IMG/VR virus record: IMGVR_UViG_3300018891_000001
Coordinates: 151,871-215,870 of that record
From: a virus
Direction: 5' to 3' (one strand)
Length of the DNA stretch: 64,000 nucleotides
Shown here: in pieces, positions 1 to 7,741 of the stretch
Layout: each line of letters starts with the position of its first letter
Position numbering within the stretch: position 1 is the stretch's first letter
Position numbers and translations under genes: made by a program
Notes under the pieces: model-generated
Databases searched by the model: none
The model's input: the letters and a program-made list of their open reading frames with translations, nothing else
Told to the model about the DNA's origin: nothing

Positions 1-410
1 TTTTCTCTAAAGGAAATCATGATGAATCTATGGGGTGGGCCTTTGTTCAGTTATTAAAAGAACGATACCCACAAGTAAGTGTAGACGATAGCTTTATAGA
101 GCGAAAAGCCCATGTATTTGGAAAAGTGTTTATTGGAATCACTCACGGAGATAAAGCACGAAAAAACTTGCATAATTTGTTTCCTGTTGAGTTTCCGGAC
201 TTATGGAGTCAAGCTAAAACACGAGAGATTCATACCGGACACATCCATAAAGAAGATGGCCAAGATATATTCGGCATGATGGTTCGCACTTTATCTACTC
301 GAAATAAAACGGATAAATGGCACAAAGATAACGGATTTGTCGGTGCTCATAAACGGTTTATGTTATTTGAATACAATGAGGAAGAATTAAAAAGCATTCA
401 CTACGTCTAA
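1..410 (+). CDS. Calcineurin-like metallophosphoesterase, C-terminal part (5' end outside window)
   Basis: The reading frame is open from the window edge, so the start lies outside. Three metallophosphoesterase metal-binding signatures are visible in order: GNHD (12-23), THGD (141-152) and GHIH (237-248). These are typical of phage and plasmid calcineurin-like phosphoesterases that cleave phosphomono- or diesters with two metal ions. The substrate cannot be told. The gene is followed 12 bp later by a small zinc-ribbon gene with its own AAGGAGG site, suggesting an operon running to the terminator near 1800. An internal ATG at 30 would delete the GNHD block and is not the true start. Confidence 0.8.
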   Translation, partial: FSKGNHDESMGWAFVQLLKERYPQVSVDDSFIERKAHVFGKVFIGITHGDKARKNLHNLFPVEFPDLWSQAKTREIHTGHIHKEDGQDIFGMMVRTLSTRNKTDKWHKDNGFVGAHKRFMLFEYNEEELKSIHYV

Positions 411-422
411 GGAGGAAGCTAT

Positions 423-542
423 ATGCAATGCCCTGACTGCTATGAATACTTTACTAAATGTCCATGCTGTGATACGTGGTTTTGTCCAAAATGTGAAATG
501 ACAGAAGAAGAATTAGAAGAGAGGGAATTAGATGAAATTTGA
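423..542 (+). CDS. Small zinc-ribbon protein (39 aa)
   Basis: Starts at ATG 423, 6 bp after an AAGGAGG ribosome site. The 39-residue product has seven cysteines, including CPDC, CPCC and CPKC pairs in residues 3-24, followed by an acidic tail rich in Glu. This looks like a compact zinc-binding knuckle. It overlaps the next start codon (532) by 11 bp, so the two are probably translationally coupled. Function unknown. Short genes of this kind are easily missed, but the ribosome site and Cys spacing support it. Confidence 0.65.
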   Translation: MQCPDCYEYFTKCPCCDTWFCPKCEMTEEELEERELDEI

Positions 543-765
543 AATCAACATAGGTTGGTCATGGGTTCTTCACAAGGTTCGCCTGGCTTTCCTTGTGGGC
601 ATCTTTTATATCCTCTATGTCTATGTCGCACCGGTATGGGCGTTTATGTGGATTGCTTACTTTATTCTCAATGACTTATGGGAAATTGTACTAGACCTTG
701 AAACATTAAGAGAGGAGAAAACACAAATATGGAAAAATATCTCGCACAGACGCAAGGACTTTTAG
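532..765 (+). CDS. Small two-helix membrane protein
   Basis: A 77-residue protein with two hydrophobic segments (about residues 16-35 and 37-55) separated by a short turn, then a charged cytoplasmic-type tail. It overlaps the zinc-ribbon gene upstream and the next gene downstream, placing it in the same operon. No family recognised. Confidence 0.6.
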   Translation: MKFEINIGWSWVLHKVRLAFLVGIFYILYVYVAPVWAFMWIAYFILNDLWEIVLDLETLREEKTQIWKNISHRRKDF

Positions 766-968
766 GACTCTTTGAAGCAACCATGAGTGAAAGCGAACAT
801 AAACGAGCCAAAGAAGTAGCTGAAGAAATTTGGGATGCAATGCGCCCAGTTATTGAGAAGCATAAATTAAACTTGCATGAAACCATGACAGCTGTCCTTA
901 CTTGTCATTTAGCCATCATGCAAATAGCGTGGGAACAAATCAATGAATACAAAAAGGAGATGGAATAA
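729..968 (+). CDS. Hypothetical helical protein (79 aa)
   Basis: ATG 729 follows a GAGAGGAG site that lies inside the end of the previous gene (36 bp overlap). The product is predicted mostly helical and charged, with no membrane segment or recognisable motif. It is separated by 5 bp from the guanylate-kinase-like gene, so it belongs to the same transcript. Function unknown. Confidence 0.6.
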   Translation: MEKYLAQTQGLLGLFEATMSESEHKRAKEVAEEIWDAMRPVIEKHKLNLHETMTAVLTCHLAIMQIAWEQINEYKKEME

Positions 969-973
969 TCAAA

Positions 974-1564
974 ATGACATCAACTTTACTAACCCATTTG
1001 AATAAAATCTTTTGTTTAATGGGACCATCTGGAGCCGGAAAAGATACTATTGTTCACAGTCTTCCTCTTCCAAGAGTCATCTCTTACCGCACTCGCCCCA
1101 TTCGAAAAGGCGAAATCGATGGTGTGCATGGACATTTTATTGATCGTGAAACATTCTTATCCATGGATGAACAACATTTATGGATTGCAAAAACAAAGTA
1201 TGCCGATCATTTTTATGGCATTACTCAAGGGGAATTATTAGAGCTAGAAGAAAAGCCAATGATGTATGTCGTTGATTGGGAAGGGGTTGTAACCCTAAAA
1301 GAATCCTTTTCCAAAATGGAAGGATATGATCCTTCTCAAATTGTAAGCATCTTTATTCATACTCCAAGAGAAGAATTAGAGGCTCGCATGTATAAACAAG
1401 GAAGAGGCAAGCAAGAGATTCGTGCCCGACTAGATCGAGCAGATCGAGATTATGCTGTCAGCAAAAAATGTGATTATGTGGTAGAAAATCTGAATGGAGA
1501 ACTACATAAAACCCTATATGAAATTATGAAAATCATTTTAAAAGAAAGCTTTAAAACCACATAA
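974..1564 (+). CDS. Guanylate-kinase-like nucleotide kinase
   Basis: A 196-residue P-loop kinase. GPSGAGKD at residues 17-24 is the phosphate-binding loop. The following S-x-RTRPIR segment (about residues 37-44) matches the nucleotide-binding lid of guanylate kinase, and a YG motif near residue 81 is also typical. The Asp directly after the P-loop Lys is seen in PhnN (ribose 1,5-bisphosphokinase)-like members, so the exact substrate (GMP, a modified nucleotide or a ribose phosphate) is open. Length fits guanylate kinases. A role in the element's nucleotide supply is an inference from its neighbours. Confidence 0.75.
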   Translation: MTSTLLTHLNKIFCLMGPSGAGKDTIVHSLPLPRVISYRTRPIRKGEIDGVHGHFIDRETFLSMDEQHLWIAKTKYADHFYGITQGELLELEEKPMMYVVDWEGVVTLKESFSKMEGYDPSQIVSIFIHTPREELEARMYKQGRGKQEIRARLDRADRDYAVSKKCDYVVENLNGELHKTLYEIMKIILKESFKTT

Positions 1565-1577
1565 AGAGGAGTTTCTG

Positions 1578-1787
1578 ATGAAAATAATGAAGCATTTTAA
1601 ACAGCATCGTAAACATTACCTTATAATGGAATTGACCTTTTTTCTCTTCATGATTATTCTAGAGTGGTATCGGCAACAAGAGTACACACTGGTCGCATGG
1701 ATATGTAGCGTCATTGGAATATTATGCTTACTGGATTTGGCCTTACTATATTGGTTATATCCTTGCAAAGAAAATAAGGATAATTAA
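1578..1787 (+). CDS. Small membrane protein (69 aa)
   Basis: ATG 1578 follows an AGAGGAG site. The product has a basic N-terminus and two hydrophobic helices (about residues 17-33 and 40-59). It is the last gene before a strong terminator. No family recognised. Confidence 0.6.
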   Translation: MKIMKHFKQHRKHYLIMELTFFLFMIILEWYRQQEYTLVAWICSVIGILCLLDLALLYWLYPCKENKDN

Positions 1788-1825
1788 GAAACCCCCCACC
1801 TTAATTGGTAGGGGGTTTCTTTTTT
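1786..1825 (+). terminator. Intrinsic terminator of the first operon
   Basis: A stem of GAAACCCCCCACC pairs with GGTAGGGGGTTTC across a short TTAATT loop, followed by six Ts. It overlaps the stop codon of the preceding membrane-protein gene. Confidence 0.9.
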
Positions 1826-1847
1826 AGTTTTAGGGTTGTCATTACTG

Positions 1848-2006
1848 TCACAATATATTATATTTATCTAATTTTTCCAATATGTCAATAACATCTTCTT
1901 TTTTTATCCCTATTTCTTCTAATTCTTCAAATAAAAGTGGGTCACAAGTCTCCAGTTTTTGTTTCCACTCAGGTTCTGGCGTAAACAGCCATGATGAGAA
2001 ACCCAT
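1848..2006 (-). CDS. Small acidic hypothetical protein (52 aa), opposite strand
   Basis: The start at 2006 was chosen because a GGAGGTG site lies 8 bp upstream; a longer reading frame to 2066 has no ribosome site. The 52-residue product is acidic and begins with a Trp-containing hydrophobic stretch. It is the only minus-strand gene in the left arm and is divergent from the conjugation operon at 2108, sharing its promoter region and the palindromic operator at 2068-2081. It could therefore be a small regulator, but no DNA-binding motif is recognised. Confidence 0.5.
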   Translation of the reverse strand: MGFSSWLFTPEPEWKQKLETCDPLLFEELEEIGIKKEDVIDILEKLDKYNIL

Positions 2007-2054
2007 AAAAGTTTCACCTCCATTGTCATAAGACGGGCTACACCTCTCTATATA

Positions 2055-2081
2055 TATAATACACAACTGTAATGCATTTCA
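2055..2081 (+). promoter_or_regulatory. Promoter -10 with TGTAATGCATTTCA operator, conjugation operon
   Basis: TATAAT (2055-2060) is followed 7 bp later by TGTAATGCATTTCA (2068-2081), a one-mismatch copy of the palindrome TGTAATGCATTACA found at other sites in the window. No good -35 box is seen at 17 bp. The site precedes the genes at 2108-6204. Confidence 0.5.
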
Positions 2082-2107
2082 TACGACAAAAACGGAGGAA
2101 TACAAAA

Positions 2108-2257
2108 ATGGAAGGCATCGTTCTCTTGGTAGGTCAGATTGGTGTTGTTTTAGCTGGTTTTATAGGCACAGCTTCCGCCATCAGCTGGTATCACAACGTA
2201 GGAGGGAAGAAAAATGACAGATCTAGTAGTCCGTTGTCAAGCAAGAACGTACGATAA
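2108..2257 (+). CDS. Small single-pass membrane protein (49 aa)
   Basis: ATG 2108 follows CGGAGGA with good spacing; a frame starting at 2072 lacks a site. Residues 3-24 form one hydrophobic helix rich in Gly, Ala and Val, followed by a basic Ser-rich tail. It overlaps the next gene by 44 bp. It opens a likely conjugation operon, so it may be a small transfer-apparatus component, but no family is recognised. Confidence 0.5.
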   Translation: MEGIVLLVGQIGVVLAGFIGTASAISWYHNVGGKKNDRSSSPLSSKNVR

Positions 2258-2765
2258 TCGACTGATTCAAGTTGTTGTATCAGAATCAAAGAAATCTGCA
2301 ACCATCGATAAGGATGATTATTATACACCTTTTATTCAAGCAGCGGCAAAGGAGGTGAAACAGTACCCCCTCATTACGCAAAGAAAAATATTTCAACTAT
2401 TGACAGCCGCACAAATCGGACTCAGTTCTCTCGTTGTTACCACCGAAGCCCACGCCGAGGAGAGAATCCAATTTCCGATTCTCGAGAAGGCATACGAATT
2501 AGATATTCTTCCAAGCGAGATTGTGAATCTTCTTATTCAGATGATTATCGGGTGCGGGATTCTCGCAGTCGCTTTCGCCATGCTATGCTTCATGATCGCA
2601 GGAACGTATGCCATGATCGGACAAGTGGACAAAGCACGAACATGGTCTGTCAACATCATCAAAGGACTCGGGCAAGTATTAGTGGGTCCAGCCATTATTC
2701 TACTGTTAACAACTTTAGCCGGACTCATATTCCGCAATGTTCCCGGCTTAGACATCTTCTTTTAA
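2214..2765 (+). CDS. Pilin/VirB2-like two-helix membrane protein
   Basis: A 183-residue protein with GTAGGAGGG before ATG 2214. A hydrophobic stretch ending in an AHA-like signal-peptidase site occurs around residues 63-80, followed by two transmembrane helices (about residues 104-130 and 150-174). Signal-like segment plus two helices is the layout of VirB2/TrbC-type T4SS subunits. Next come a VirB6-like protein and an FtsK-type ATPase, which supports a role in conjugative transfer. This is an inference from layout; no diagnostic motif is present. Confidence 0.5.
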   Translation: MTDLVVRCQARTYDNRLIQVVVSESKKSATIDKDDYYTPFIQAAAKEVKQYPLITQRKIFQLLTAAQIGLSSLVVTTEAHAEERIQFPILEKAYELDILPSEIVNLLIQMIIGCGILAVAFAMLCFMIAGTYAMIGQVDKARTWSVNIIKGLGQVLVGPAIILLLTTLAGLIFRNVPGLDIFF

Positions 2766-2767
2766 GA

Positions 2768-3802
2768 GTGGGAGTACCGTTTTCTGTCTTATCTCTAAAT
2801 GCCGTTCCACAAACTGCATCGGCACATACATGGTTCAATCCTATTCATTTTATTCCGGGAGCTGAAGAAACACTAAACAAATGGGACATCATCGCCAACC
2901 ATGTTGTGAATGTCATTGAATGGTTCAAACATTTCCGTGAAAATATCTTACAAGTTTCAGTGGATTTCATGACATGGAGTTTTGAAGCAATTACAAACGT
3001 GGTCTTGTTTACACCTGTTATCTTTTTTAAATCAGAGTGGTTTTCCAATAACATTCTTATGTTTACTGGACTGTCAGTGGCAATGTCATCTGTTCTTACC
3101 ATGTTTGAGGGCATAAAACGAATCCTAAACAAAAATCACACCAAAATGGATCGCATCTCATGGCGATTTCCACTTGTAATTTTAGGAGCCGGACTTGCAC
3201 CTTTAGGATTTCAAACCATCTTTTCGATCTTAAATGAATTGACAGAAATGATTATCAGCATCACCAGAGCCCAAATGAATGAGGGTTTAAAATCAATGGA
3301 ATTTAGTGAAGCTGCCTTTTATGAGTTTCTTGCTTTTATTGGTTTTGATATTGCTTTAATTGGTATGATGATTCCTATTTTTCTGCAAAACTTTCGACGG
3401 TGGTTTGATATTTTAGCATTAGGGGCTATAACTCCAATTGCACTATCTTGTTGGATGTTTAAATCTTATGAGCATTATTTTCGCATATGGTGGGAGCATT
3501 TAAAAAAATGTTCACTTGTTCAATTAGTGTATGCGGTTTTTCTTTTACTTATTGGAGGGTTAATGTTTGGAGCTAAGCCGCCCGATGATGAAGGAGAACT
3601 TTTGATTAAAATGGGAATTGTCATAGGAGGATTATGGCGCATGAGCCAACCACCTGCCATTTTACGCCGCTACTTGGATACAGGAACGGACATTAAAGGA
3701 ATGTGGAAAGGAGCTGGAGATGCTATCACACCACATCCACTTCTACGAAAAGGATTCCAATTATTTAAAAAATCATCTACTTCAAGAGGAGGCACAAAAT
3801 AG
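2768..3802 (+). CDS. VirB6/TrbL-like polytopic membrane protein of a transfer apparatus
   Basis: The frame is open far upstream, but the sensible start is GTG 2768, 2 bp after the stop of the previous gene; this gives 344 residues beginning with a signal-like segment ending TASAH. No clear Shine-Dalgarno is present, so stop-start coupling is inferred. The protein has several hydrophobic helices (about residues 70-110, 130-155, 180-215, 215-235, 255-285), a charged C-terminus, and the arrangement of VirB6/TrbL or Gram-positive TcpH-type channel proteins. Position before an FtsK-type ATPase supports conjugation. Confidence 0.55.
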   Translation: MGVPFSVLSLNAVPQTASAHTWFNPIHFIPGAEETLNKWDIIANHVVNVIEWFKHFRENILQVSVDFMTWSFEAITNVVLFTPVIFFKSEWFSNNILMFTGLSVAMSSVLTMFEGIKRILNKNHTKMDRISWRFPLVILGAGLAPLGFQTIFSILNELTEMIISITRAQMNEGLKSMEFSEAAFYEFLAFIGFDIALIGMMIPIFLQNFRRWFDILALGAITPIALSCWMFKSYEHYFRIWWEHLKKCSLVQLVYAVFLLLIGGLMFGAKPPDDEGELLIKMGIVIGGLWRMSQPPAILRRYLDTGTDIKGMWKGAGDAITPHPLLRKGFQLFKKSSTSRGGTK

Positions 3803-3803
3803 A

Positions 3804-3920
3804 ATGGAAGTATTATTAGTGGCTGGAACCATTATGATTATGACCAACACTATGGTGCTGTTAATGTTAGCACCTACTATTTTAAAAGAGGTGAAGCATG
3901 GTGCCACTCGGAAATTTTAA
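3804..3920 (+). CDS. Tiny membrane protein (38 aa)
   Basis: ATG 3804 lies 12 bp after AGAGGAGG, which is inside the end of the preceding gene. The product is one Met-rich hydrophobic helix (residues 3-26) with a short basic tail and overlaps the start of the ATPase gene (3898). Function unknown. Confidence 0.5.
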   Translation: MEVLLVAGTIMIMTNTMVLLMLAPTILKEVKHGATRKF

Positions 3921-6204
3921 ACGACTCTTTCAACCTAGTTTAATTCAAAACGAAAAAGACGTATCTTATCATTTGCCTTCTTTATCACGAGCAGAAGCAA
4001 AAGCCCTTCTCTCCGCTCCCTTAGCGGGGGGAGGGGTCTTTGGCCTAGAAGCCCACCAAACAAAAGACCATGAAAGTCTTATTTTTTTTGCTCCGCCTTA
4101 CTATAAAGTGGAATGGAACCTCGCAGACCGAGACGCTGTTTTTGAAAATCTTGAAACCTATAAAAAACAAATCACCATCATGCAACTATATACGAGTAAA
4201 TCCTCATTGTTTCCTCTCTCCATTGAATATACTCAGTCTTTTTGGGAACAGGTTCGGCAATTTGCAGCTGATGATATCGGAATTATTTATCAAATTGTAC
4301 TTGCATACCGACAAGACCGATGGAAAGAACGAATCAAGGAGCAATATCAACTGTATCTAAGTGGAATCCAATCTCCCGCTGATCAAAAATGGGTACGCAG
4401 TATTCAAAATCGAATTAATCACTCCTTAGATCATCTCTTGCAATGGGAGTTCAAATATGCCCCTATTCCTGAAGTGGAACAGAAACTAAAAGAAAATGGA
4501 TTTCGATATAGTATTCGGCTCATTCTTTATGGCGGTAATCGAGCGAGGCGAAGAAAACTAATACATGAAATACAACAAATTTTACGAACCATGGAGTATA
4601 TCAATGAATGGAAAGTGAATACCTTTTTTGCGTTTGACGATATTATTCAGAATATCCAAAAACGCAAGCTCGATAATGTAGGAAAGCAACAAGTCTTATG
4701 TGTATCCGAATTGCTGCCATTTCTGATGTCCGAACATGTAGTGTACATTGAAAAACCGGCCATAAAAAAGGTAACAAAAACAAAGGTAAAAAATCCATTC
4801 GATCTCCTGCCGATAGGCAAGAAAATTCAACAAGTCGATGGGAGTCAAATAGCTCAAAAATTTGTTTACGCTCTCCAAGAGTTAAAGGTAATTAAAGAAG
4901 AAATTGTTGCTAAACGAGTTCAATGTGGGCCAATCATGATGAAAATCACCTTTGATTTACCGAAGGGGATGCGTCTTTCGGATATAACAAAGAAAAATAT
5001 GATTGAGGATATTCAGACTCATATGGGAGTCAAACATCTACAGATCTTACAAGGGGAGGATACGGGAGAATTCGATATTATGTTGCCACAAGAAAAAAGG
5101 CAAAAAATCTTTTTACGAGATTATGTGGATACCTCTGAATTTATGGAGTTTGCCGGACAACATCCACTTCCATTCTTTGTAGGGGTGGACGAAATAGGAC
5201 GCTCCATTTTTCGTTGTCTAAGTGAAATTCGTCATATTCTTGTAGCAGGAACAACCGGATCCGGCAAAAGCGTGTGGATGAATCAACTTATTCTTACCTT
5301 GTTATTAATTCGCAAACCCGATGAACTTCAATTTTATATGATTGATCTAAAACAAGTGGAACTCACCTGCTTTCAAGATTTCCCTCATGTGCGAGAAGTC
5401 ATCACAGATGCGAACAAAGCTATTCACCTACTTAGGAAAATCCAAAAAGAGATGGACAGACGTTATCAATTATTTAGTGAAACAGGAGTAAAAAACATTG
5501 CCTTGTATAATAGAAAACATCCTCATCAAAAGCTCCCTTATATTGTGTGCATTATTGATGAATATGCGGAATTAGCATTACGAACGGATAGTATACATGA
5601 ACTCGTTCAAAGTATGGCACAACTCGCAAGGGCTGCTGGCATCCACTTGATTATTGCAACCCAAGATCCACGAGTTGAAGTAATCCCAGGAATTATTAAG
5701 TCCAACATGCCGGGGAAAATCGGTTTCCGTTGCTCTAATGGAAACAGTTATCTAACATTTTTAAATACGAAACCACCTTTTAACCTATTAGGAAACGGGG
5801 ATGGGGTCATGAGCTTTGAGGGGCAAATAGAGGAGCATATTCGCTTTCAGGGATGTCTGATTATCGATGATCCCAAAAACGAAGGGCTTGAAAGTCAGTT
5901 GATTGCACAAATCGCAAGTCATATGGACGACTATGAAGGAGTAGATTTACCAGAATTAGAGGAAACAGAAGAAGTGCATATAGAAGAAACAGAGACAGAA
6001 ATAGACCGACTTAAACGCATTATTGCTCAAACAGGGGAAACAAGGGTATCACAACTAAGGGAAATGATGAAAATTAACATCAATCGATTGAATGATTTGA
6101 TGAGGGAACTCGCAGAAGAAGGGTGGCTGCAAAAGCCAGAATCCAAACAGCAAGGATACCAATTAATTGCACCAGAAGAGGAATTGGAAAAGTGGAGACA
6201 ATAA
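3898..6204 (+). CDS. FtsK/SpoIIIE-family DNA translocase (TcpA-like coupling ATPase)
   Basis: A 768-residue ATPase starting at ATG 3898 behind AGAGGTG. Walker A GTTGSGKS is at residues 451-458 and Walker B IIDEYAEL starts at residue 552, followed by the RAAGIHLIIATQDP segment typical of FtsK/SpoIIIE motors. The last 70 residues form a winged helix resembling the gamma domain. Unlike FtsK there are no N-terminal membrane helices; residues 1-400 are a family-specific region. With the VirB6-like and pilin-like neighbours, a role as the transfer motor of a Gram-positive conjugation system (as TcpA of pCW3) is likely. It ends in a terminator. Confidence 0.8.
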   Translation: MVPLGNFKRLFQPSLIQNEKDVSYHLPSLSRAEAKALLSAPLAGGGVFGLEAHQTKDHESLIFFAPPYYKVEWNLADRDAVFENLETYKKQITIMQLYTSKSSLFPLSIEYTQSFWEQVRQFAADDIGIIYQIVLAYRQDRWKERIKEQYQLYLSGIQSPADQKWVRSIQNRINHSLDHLLQWEFKYAPIPEVEQKLKENGFRYSIRLILYGGNRARRRKLIHEIQQILRTMEYINEWKVNTFFAFDDIIQNIQKRKLDNVGKQQVLCVSELLPFLMSEHVVYIEKPAIKKVTKTKVKNPFDLLPIGKKIQQVDGSQIAQKFVYALQELKVIKEEIVAKRVQCGPIMMKITFDLPKGMRLSDITKKNMIEDIQTHMGVKHLQILQGEDTGEFDIMLPQEKRQKIFLRDYVDTSEFMEFAGQHPLPFFVGVDEIGRSIFRCLSEIRHILVAGTTGSGKSVWMNQLILTLLLIRKPDELQFYMIDLKQVELTCFQDFPHVREVITDANKAIHLLRKIQKEMDRRYQLFSETGVKNIALYNRKHPHQKLPYIVCIIDEYAELALRTDSIHELVQSMAQLARAAGIHLIIATQDPRVEVIPGIIKSNMPGKIGFRCSNGNSYLTFLNTKPPFNLLGNGDGVMSFEGQIEEHIRFQGCLIIDDPKNEGLESQLIAQIASHMDDYEGVDLPELEETEEVHIEETETEIDRLKRIIAQTGETRVSQLREMMKININRLNDLMRELAEEGWLQKPESKQQGYQLIAPEEELEKWRQ

Positions 6205-6217
6205 TCTCCACTTTTTT
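6189..6217 (+). terminator. Intrinsic terminator of conjugation operon
   Basis: AAGTGGAGA and TCTCCACTT form a stem around CAATAA, followed by a T-run. The stem includes the stop codon of the translocase gene. Confidence 0.85.
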
Positions 6218-6224
6218 GTGGTAT

Positions 6225-6253
6225 TTTACAGAATAGCAAAACTATGATACTAT
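6225..6253 (+). promoter_or_regulatory. Candidate promoter of the replication gene
   Basis: TTTACA (6225-6230), 17-bp spacer, TACTAT (6248-6253). This would give a leader of about 160 nt before the initiator gene at 6419, spanning the antisense RNA region. Confidence 0.45.
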
Positions 6254-6294
6254 GAAAAGAGAGAGAAAAAACAAAATTCTACAAAAATAGACAG

Positions 6295-6360
6295 GAAAAA
6301 ACCCTTTACTTAGGGGGTAAAGGGTTCGAAAGGTAATATGCGCATATACAATATTCAACT
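6295..6360 (-). ncRNA. Candidate antisense (countertranscript) RNA in the rep leader
   Basis: A consensus minus-strand promoter (6367-6395) fires into a perfect 10-bp stem, AACCCTTTAC / GTAAAGGGTT (6300-6309 and 6317-6326, loop 6310-6316), followed by Ts on the minus strand. The predicted RNA is about 65 nt and complementary to the leader of the downstream replication gene. This is the standard arrangement of antisense copy-number control in plasmids. Transcription itself is inferred. Confidence 0.65.
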
Positions 6361-6366
6361 ATCTTT

Positions 6367-6395
6367 ATTATAATGCGTATTCCTTTCCCTGTCAA
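6367..6395 (-). promoter_or_regulatory. Consensus sigma-A promoter for the antisense RNA
   Basis: On the minus strand, TTGACA (plus 6390-6395), a 17-bp spacer and TATAAT (plus 6367-6372): a perfect vegetative promoter pointing away from the rep gene. Confidence 0.8.
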
Positions 6396-6418
6396 AAAGG
6401 AAAGGAGATTTTTTTCGA

Positions 6419-6970
6419 ATGGAACACGAAAAACTGAATATCTTTGATCCGAATGTCATTTACTACGTGCAACTGCCAACAGGAAAGACTCGGAGATTGA
6501 GTGAAGAAGAACTAGAAAAAATAACACTCAATTCCCCCAACAACATTCCTGAGTTAAACGGTAAAAAGACATGGATCAGTAACTACGTTGCTACGTTCTG
6601 GATGCCGTTTATGAAGCCAGGGCCATTTGCGGTTTACGTTCAATTGCAGAAAATGGCATATGGGGATAAAGATCATGCATTTCCATCTGTTCCGTATTTA
6701 GCCATGATTCTGGGTATTAGTGAACGAACTGTACAAAATTACATTGATCATTTGGTGGATCTGGGATTCGTAATTGTATTAGAACGGTTTGAAGCACAAA
6801 GCAACCGGCAGCTAAGTAATTTATATTTGCTATCAACAACGACTCCGTTTCTTCCTAGGGAGAAGTATGAGAAGTTGCCGAAGAAGTTACAAAGAGAACA
6901 TGACCGATTTATGGATTACATAAAGTTTAAAAAGATTTTACACGAAGAACGAATTCCTGACTATGAGTGA
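6419..6970 (+). CDS. Helix-turn-helix replication initiator candidate
   Basis: A 183-residue protein starting at ATG 6419 behind AAAGGAGA. Residues about 75-120 form a winged helix-turn-helix (FPSVPYLAMILGISERTVQNYI), as in many plasmid and phage replication proteins. No catalytic motif is visible. It lies in an antisense-controlled transcript and directly precedes an iteron array with DnaA boxes, the usual place of a theta-plasmid Rep protein. It could alternatively be only a transcriptional regulator; identification as Rep rests mainly on context. Confidence 0.55.
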   Translation: MEHEKLNIFDPNVIYYVQLPTGKTRRLSEEELEKITLNSPNNIPELNGKKTWISNYVATFWMPFMKPGPFAVYVQLQKMAYGDKDHAFPSVPYLAMILGISERTVQNYIDHLVDLGFVIVLERFEAQSNRQLSNLYLLSTTTPFLPREKYEKLPKKLQREHDRFMDYIKFKKILHEERIPDYE

Positions 6971-6998
6971 TTAGCCCGCATTAGCGGGCTATTTTTTT
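6971..6998 (+). terminator. Intrinsic terminator after the rep candidate
   Basis: AGCCCGC / GCGGGCT stem with an ATTA loop and a run of seven Ts, 2 bp after the stop codon. Confidence 0.9.
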
Positions 6999-7009
6999 AT
7001 GCTATTTTC

Positions 7010-7251
7010 TATCCACAAAAATCTGTGGATATGTGTATAAAAGGGGATGAAAATTTTACAGGGGGGAAACCGGGTGAAAAAATTGCAGGGGGATATCTAG
7101 GGGGTGAAAATTTTACAGGGGGATATTTAGGGGGTGAAAAATTTGCAGGGGGATTTATACACAAGAGGGGAGGGTGAAAATTTTACGGGGGTGTAATTTT
7201 TTCAGGGAAAGGATGAAAAATCTGCGGGGAACGACTGAAAAATCTGCATCC
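7010..7251. other. Candidate origin of replication: iterons and DnaA boxes
   Basis: Seven direct repeats of about 20 bp with consensus GGGTGAAAAWTTTKCAGGGG start at 7045, 7072, 7102, 7132, 7172, 7211 and 7233. The three central copies are spaced exactly 30 bp apart; the last two are degenerate. Two perfect DnaA boxes (TTATACACA) lie at 7032-7040 (reverse) and 7155-7163, plus an inverted pair TATCCACA/TGTGGATA at 7010-7031. This is the layout of an iteron-regulated theta origin. The remaining sequence to 7413 has no gene that I can support. Confidence 0.75.
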
Positions 7252-7413
7252 GAATAAATACTAAGAAGAAGAAAGTCAATTTGAAGAAGTTTTTTAATGA
7301 ATATCCCTTGTCTACCTTTTCTCTGATAAAAGACATTGCAGTTAGAACTATGTTCTAAATGCACAGTCGAAATGAGAGTGCAAGGGAAATTCATAAGAAG
7401 AAGAAATGGAGAC

Positions 7414-7444
7414 AAAAAAAGCAAATGCGACAATGCATCTGCTT
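7414..7444 (-). terminator. Intrinsic terminator at end of the right-arm operon
   Basis: On the minus strand, AAGCAGATGC and GCATTTGCTT form a stem around ATTGTC (one mismatch), followed by seven Ts. Confidence 0.7.
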
Positions 7445-7457
7445 CGTGATTGGATAC

Positions 7458-7682
7458 TTATTTTTTTAACATGAATCGTGGAATGGCATAGAAAAGAGCT
7501 GAAAGGGCTAAACCGACCAAAAAACTACCTAATGTAGCATTCGGATCAAAAAATGAACCAATGGCTGAGCACAAAAACATAGTGCCCAGAATATTTGGAA
7601 TCAAACCTTTCCACCCATGCATCATATGTAACTTCCAAAAAGCTATGACTAAGATAAAGAATAAAATTGTGCTGAGACTCAT
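7458..7682 (-). CDS. Small membrane protein (74 aa)
   Basis: Starts at 7682 behind AGGAGG. Hydrophobic helices at about residues 2-17, 28-45 and 49-67, with a short basic end, indicate a three-helix membrane protein. It is the last gene of the right arm before the origin region and has its own terminator downstream. Function unknown. Confidence 0.6.
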   Translation of the reverse strand: MSLSTILFFILVIAFWKLHMMHGWKGLIPNILGTMFLCSAIGSFFDPNATLGSFLVGLALSALFYAIPRFMLKK

Positions 7683-7705
7683 CTTATTCCTCCTACTAAA
7701 TCAAG

Positions 7706-7741
7706 TAAAAAGAAGACCTATGCCTTAAAAGCAAAGGTCTC
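7706..7741 (-). terminator. Intrinsic terminator after the methylase-like gene
   Basis: On the minus strand AGACCT...AGGTCT with an inner TGC/GCA pairing, followed by TCTTTTT. It lies about 100 bp beyond the stop of the gene at 7840. Confidence 0.6.

Noticed and set aside
2552-2767. Long upstream extension of the VirB6-like frame
   Set aside because: It overlaps the pilin-like gene completely, with composition unlike a real protein, and no ribosome site.
4013-4040. CCGCTCCC/GGGGGGAGG hairpin in the translocase gene
   Set aside because: Inside coding sequence with no associated gene start, and it lacks the leader element's ATTTnGTGAAAA part.
7155-7433. 92-residue open frame on the minus strand through the iterons
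   Set aside because: It crosses the iteron array and a terminator, is low-complexity, and has no ribosome site.
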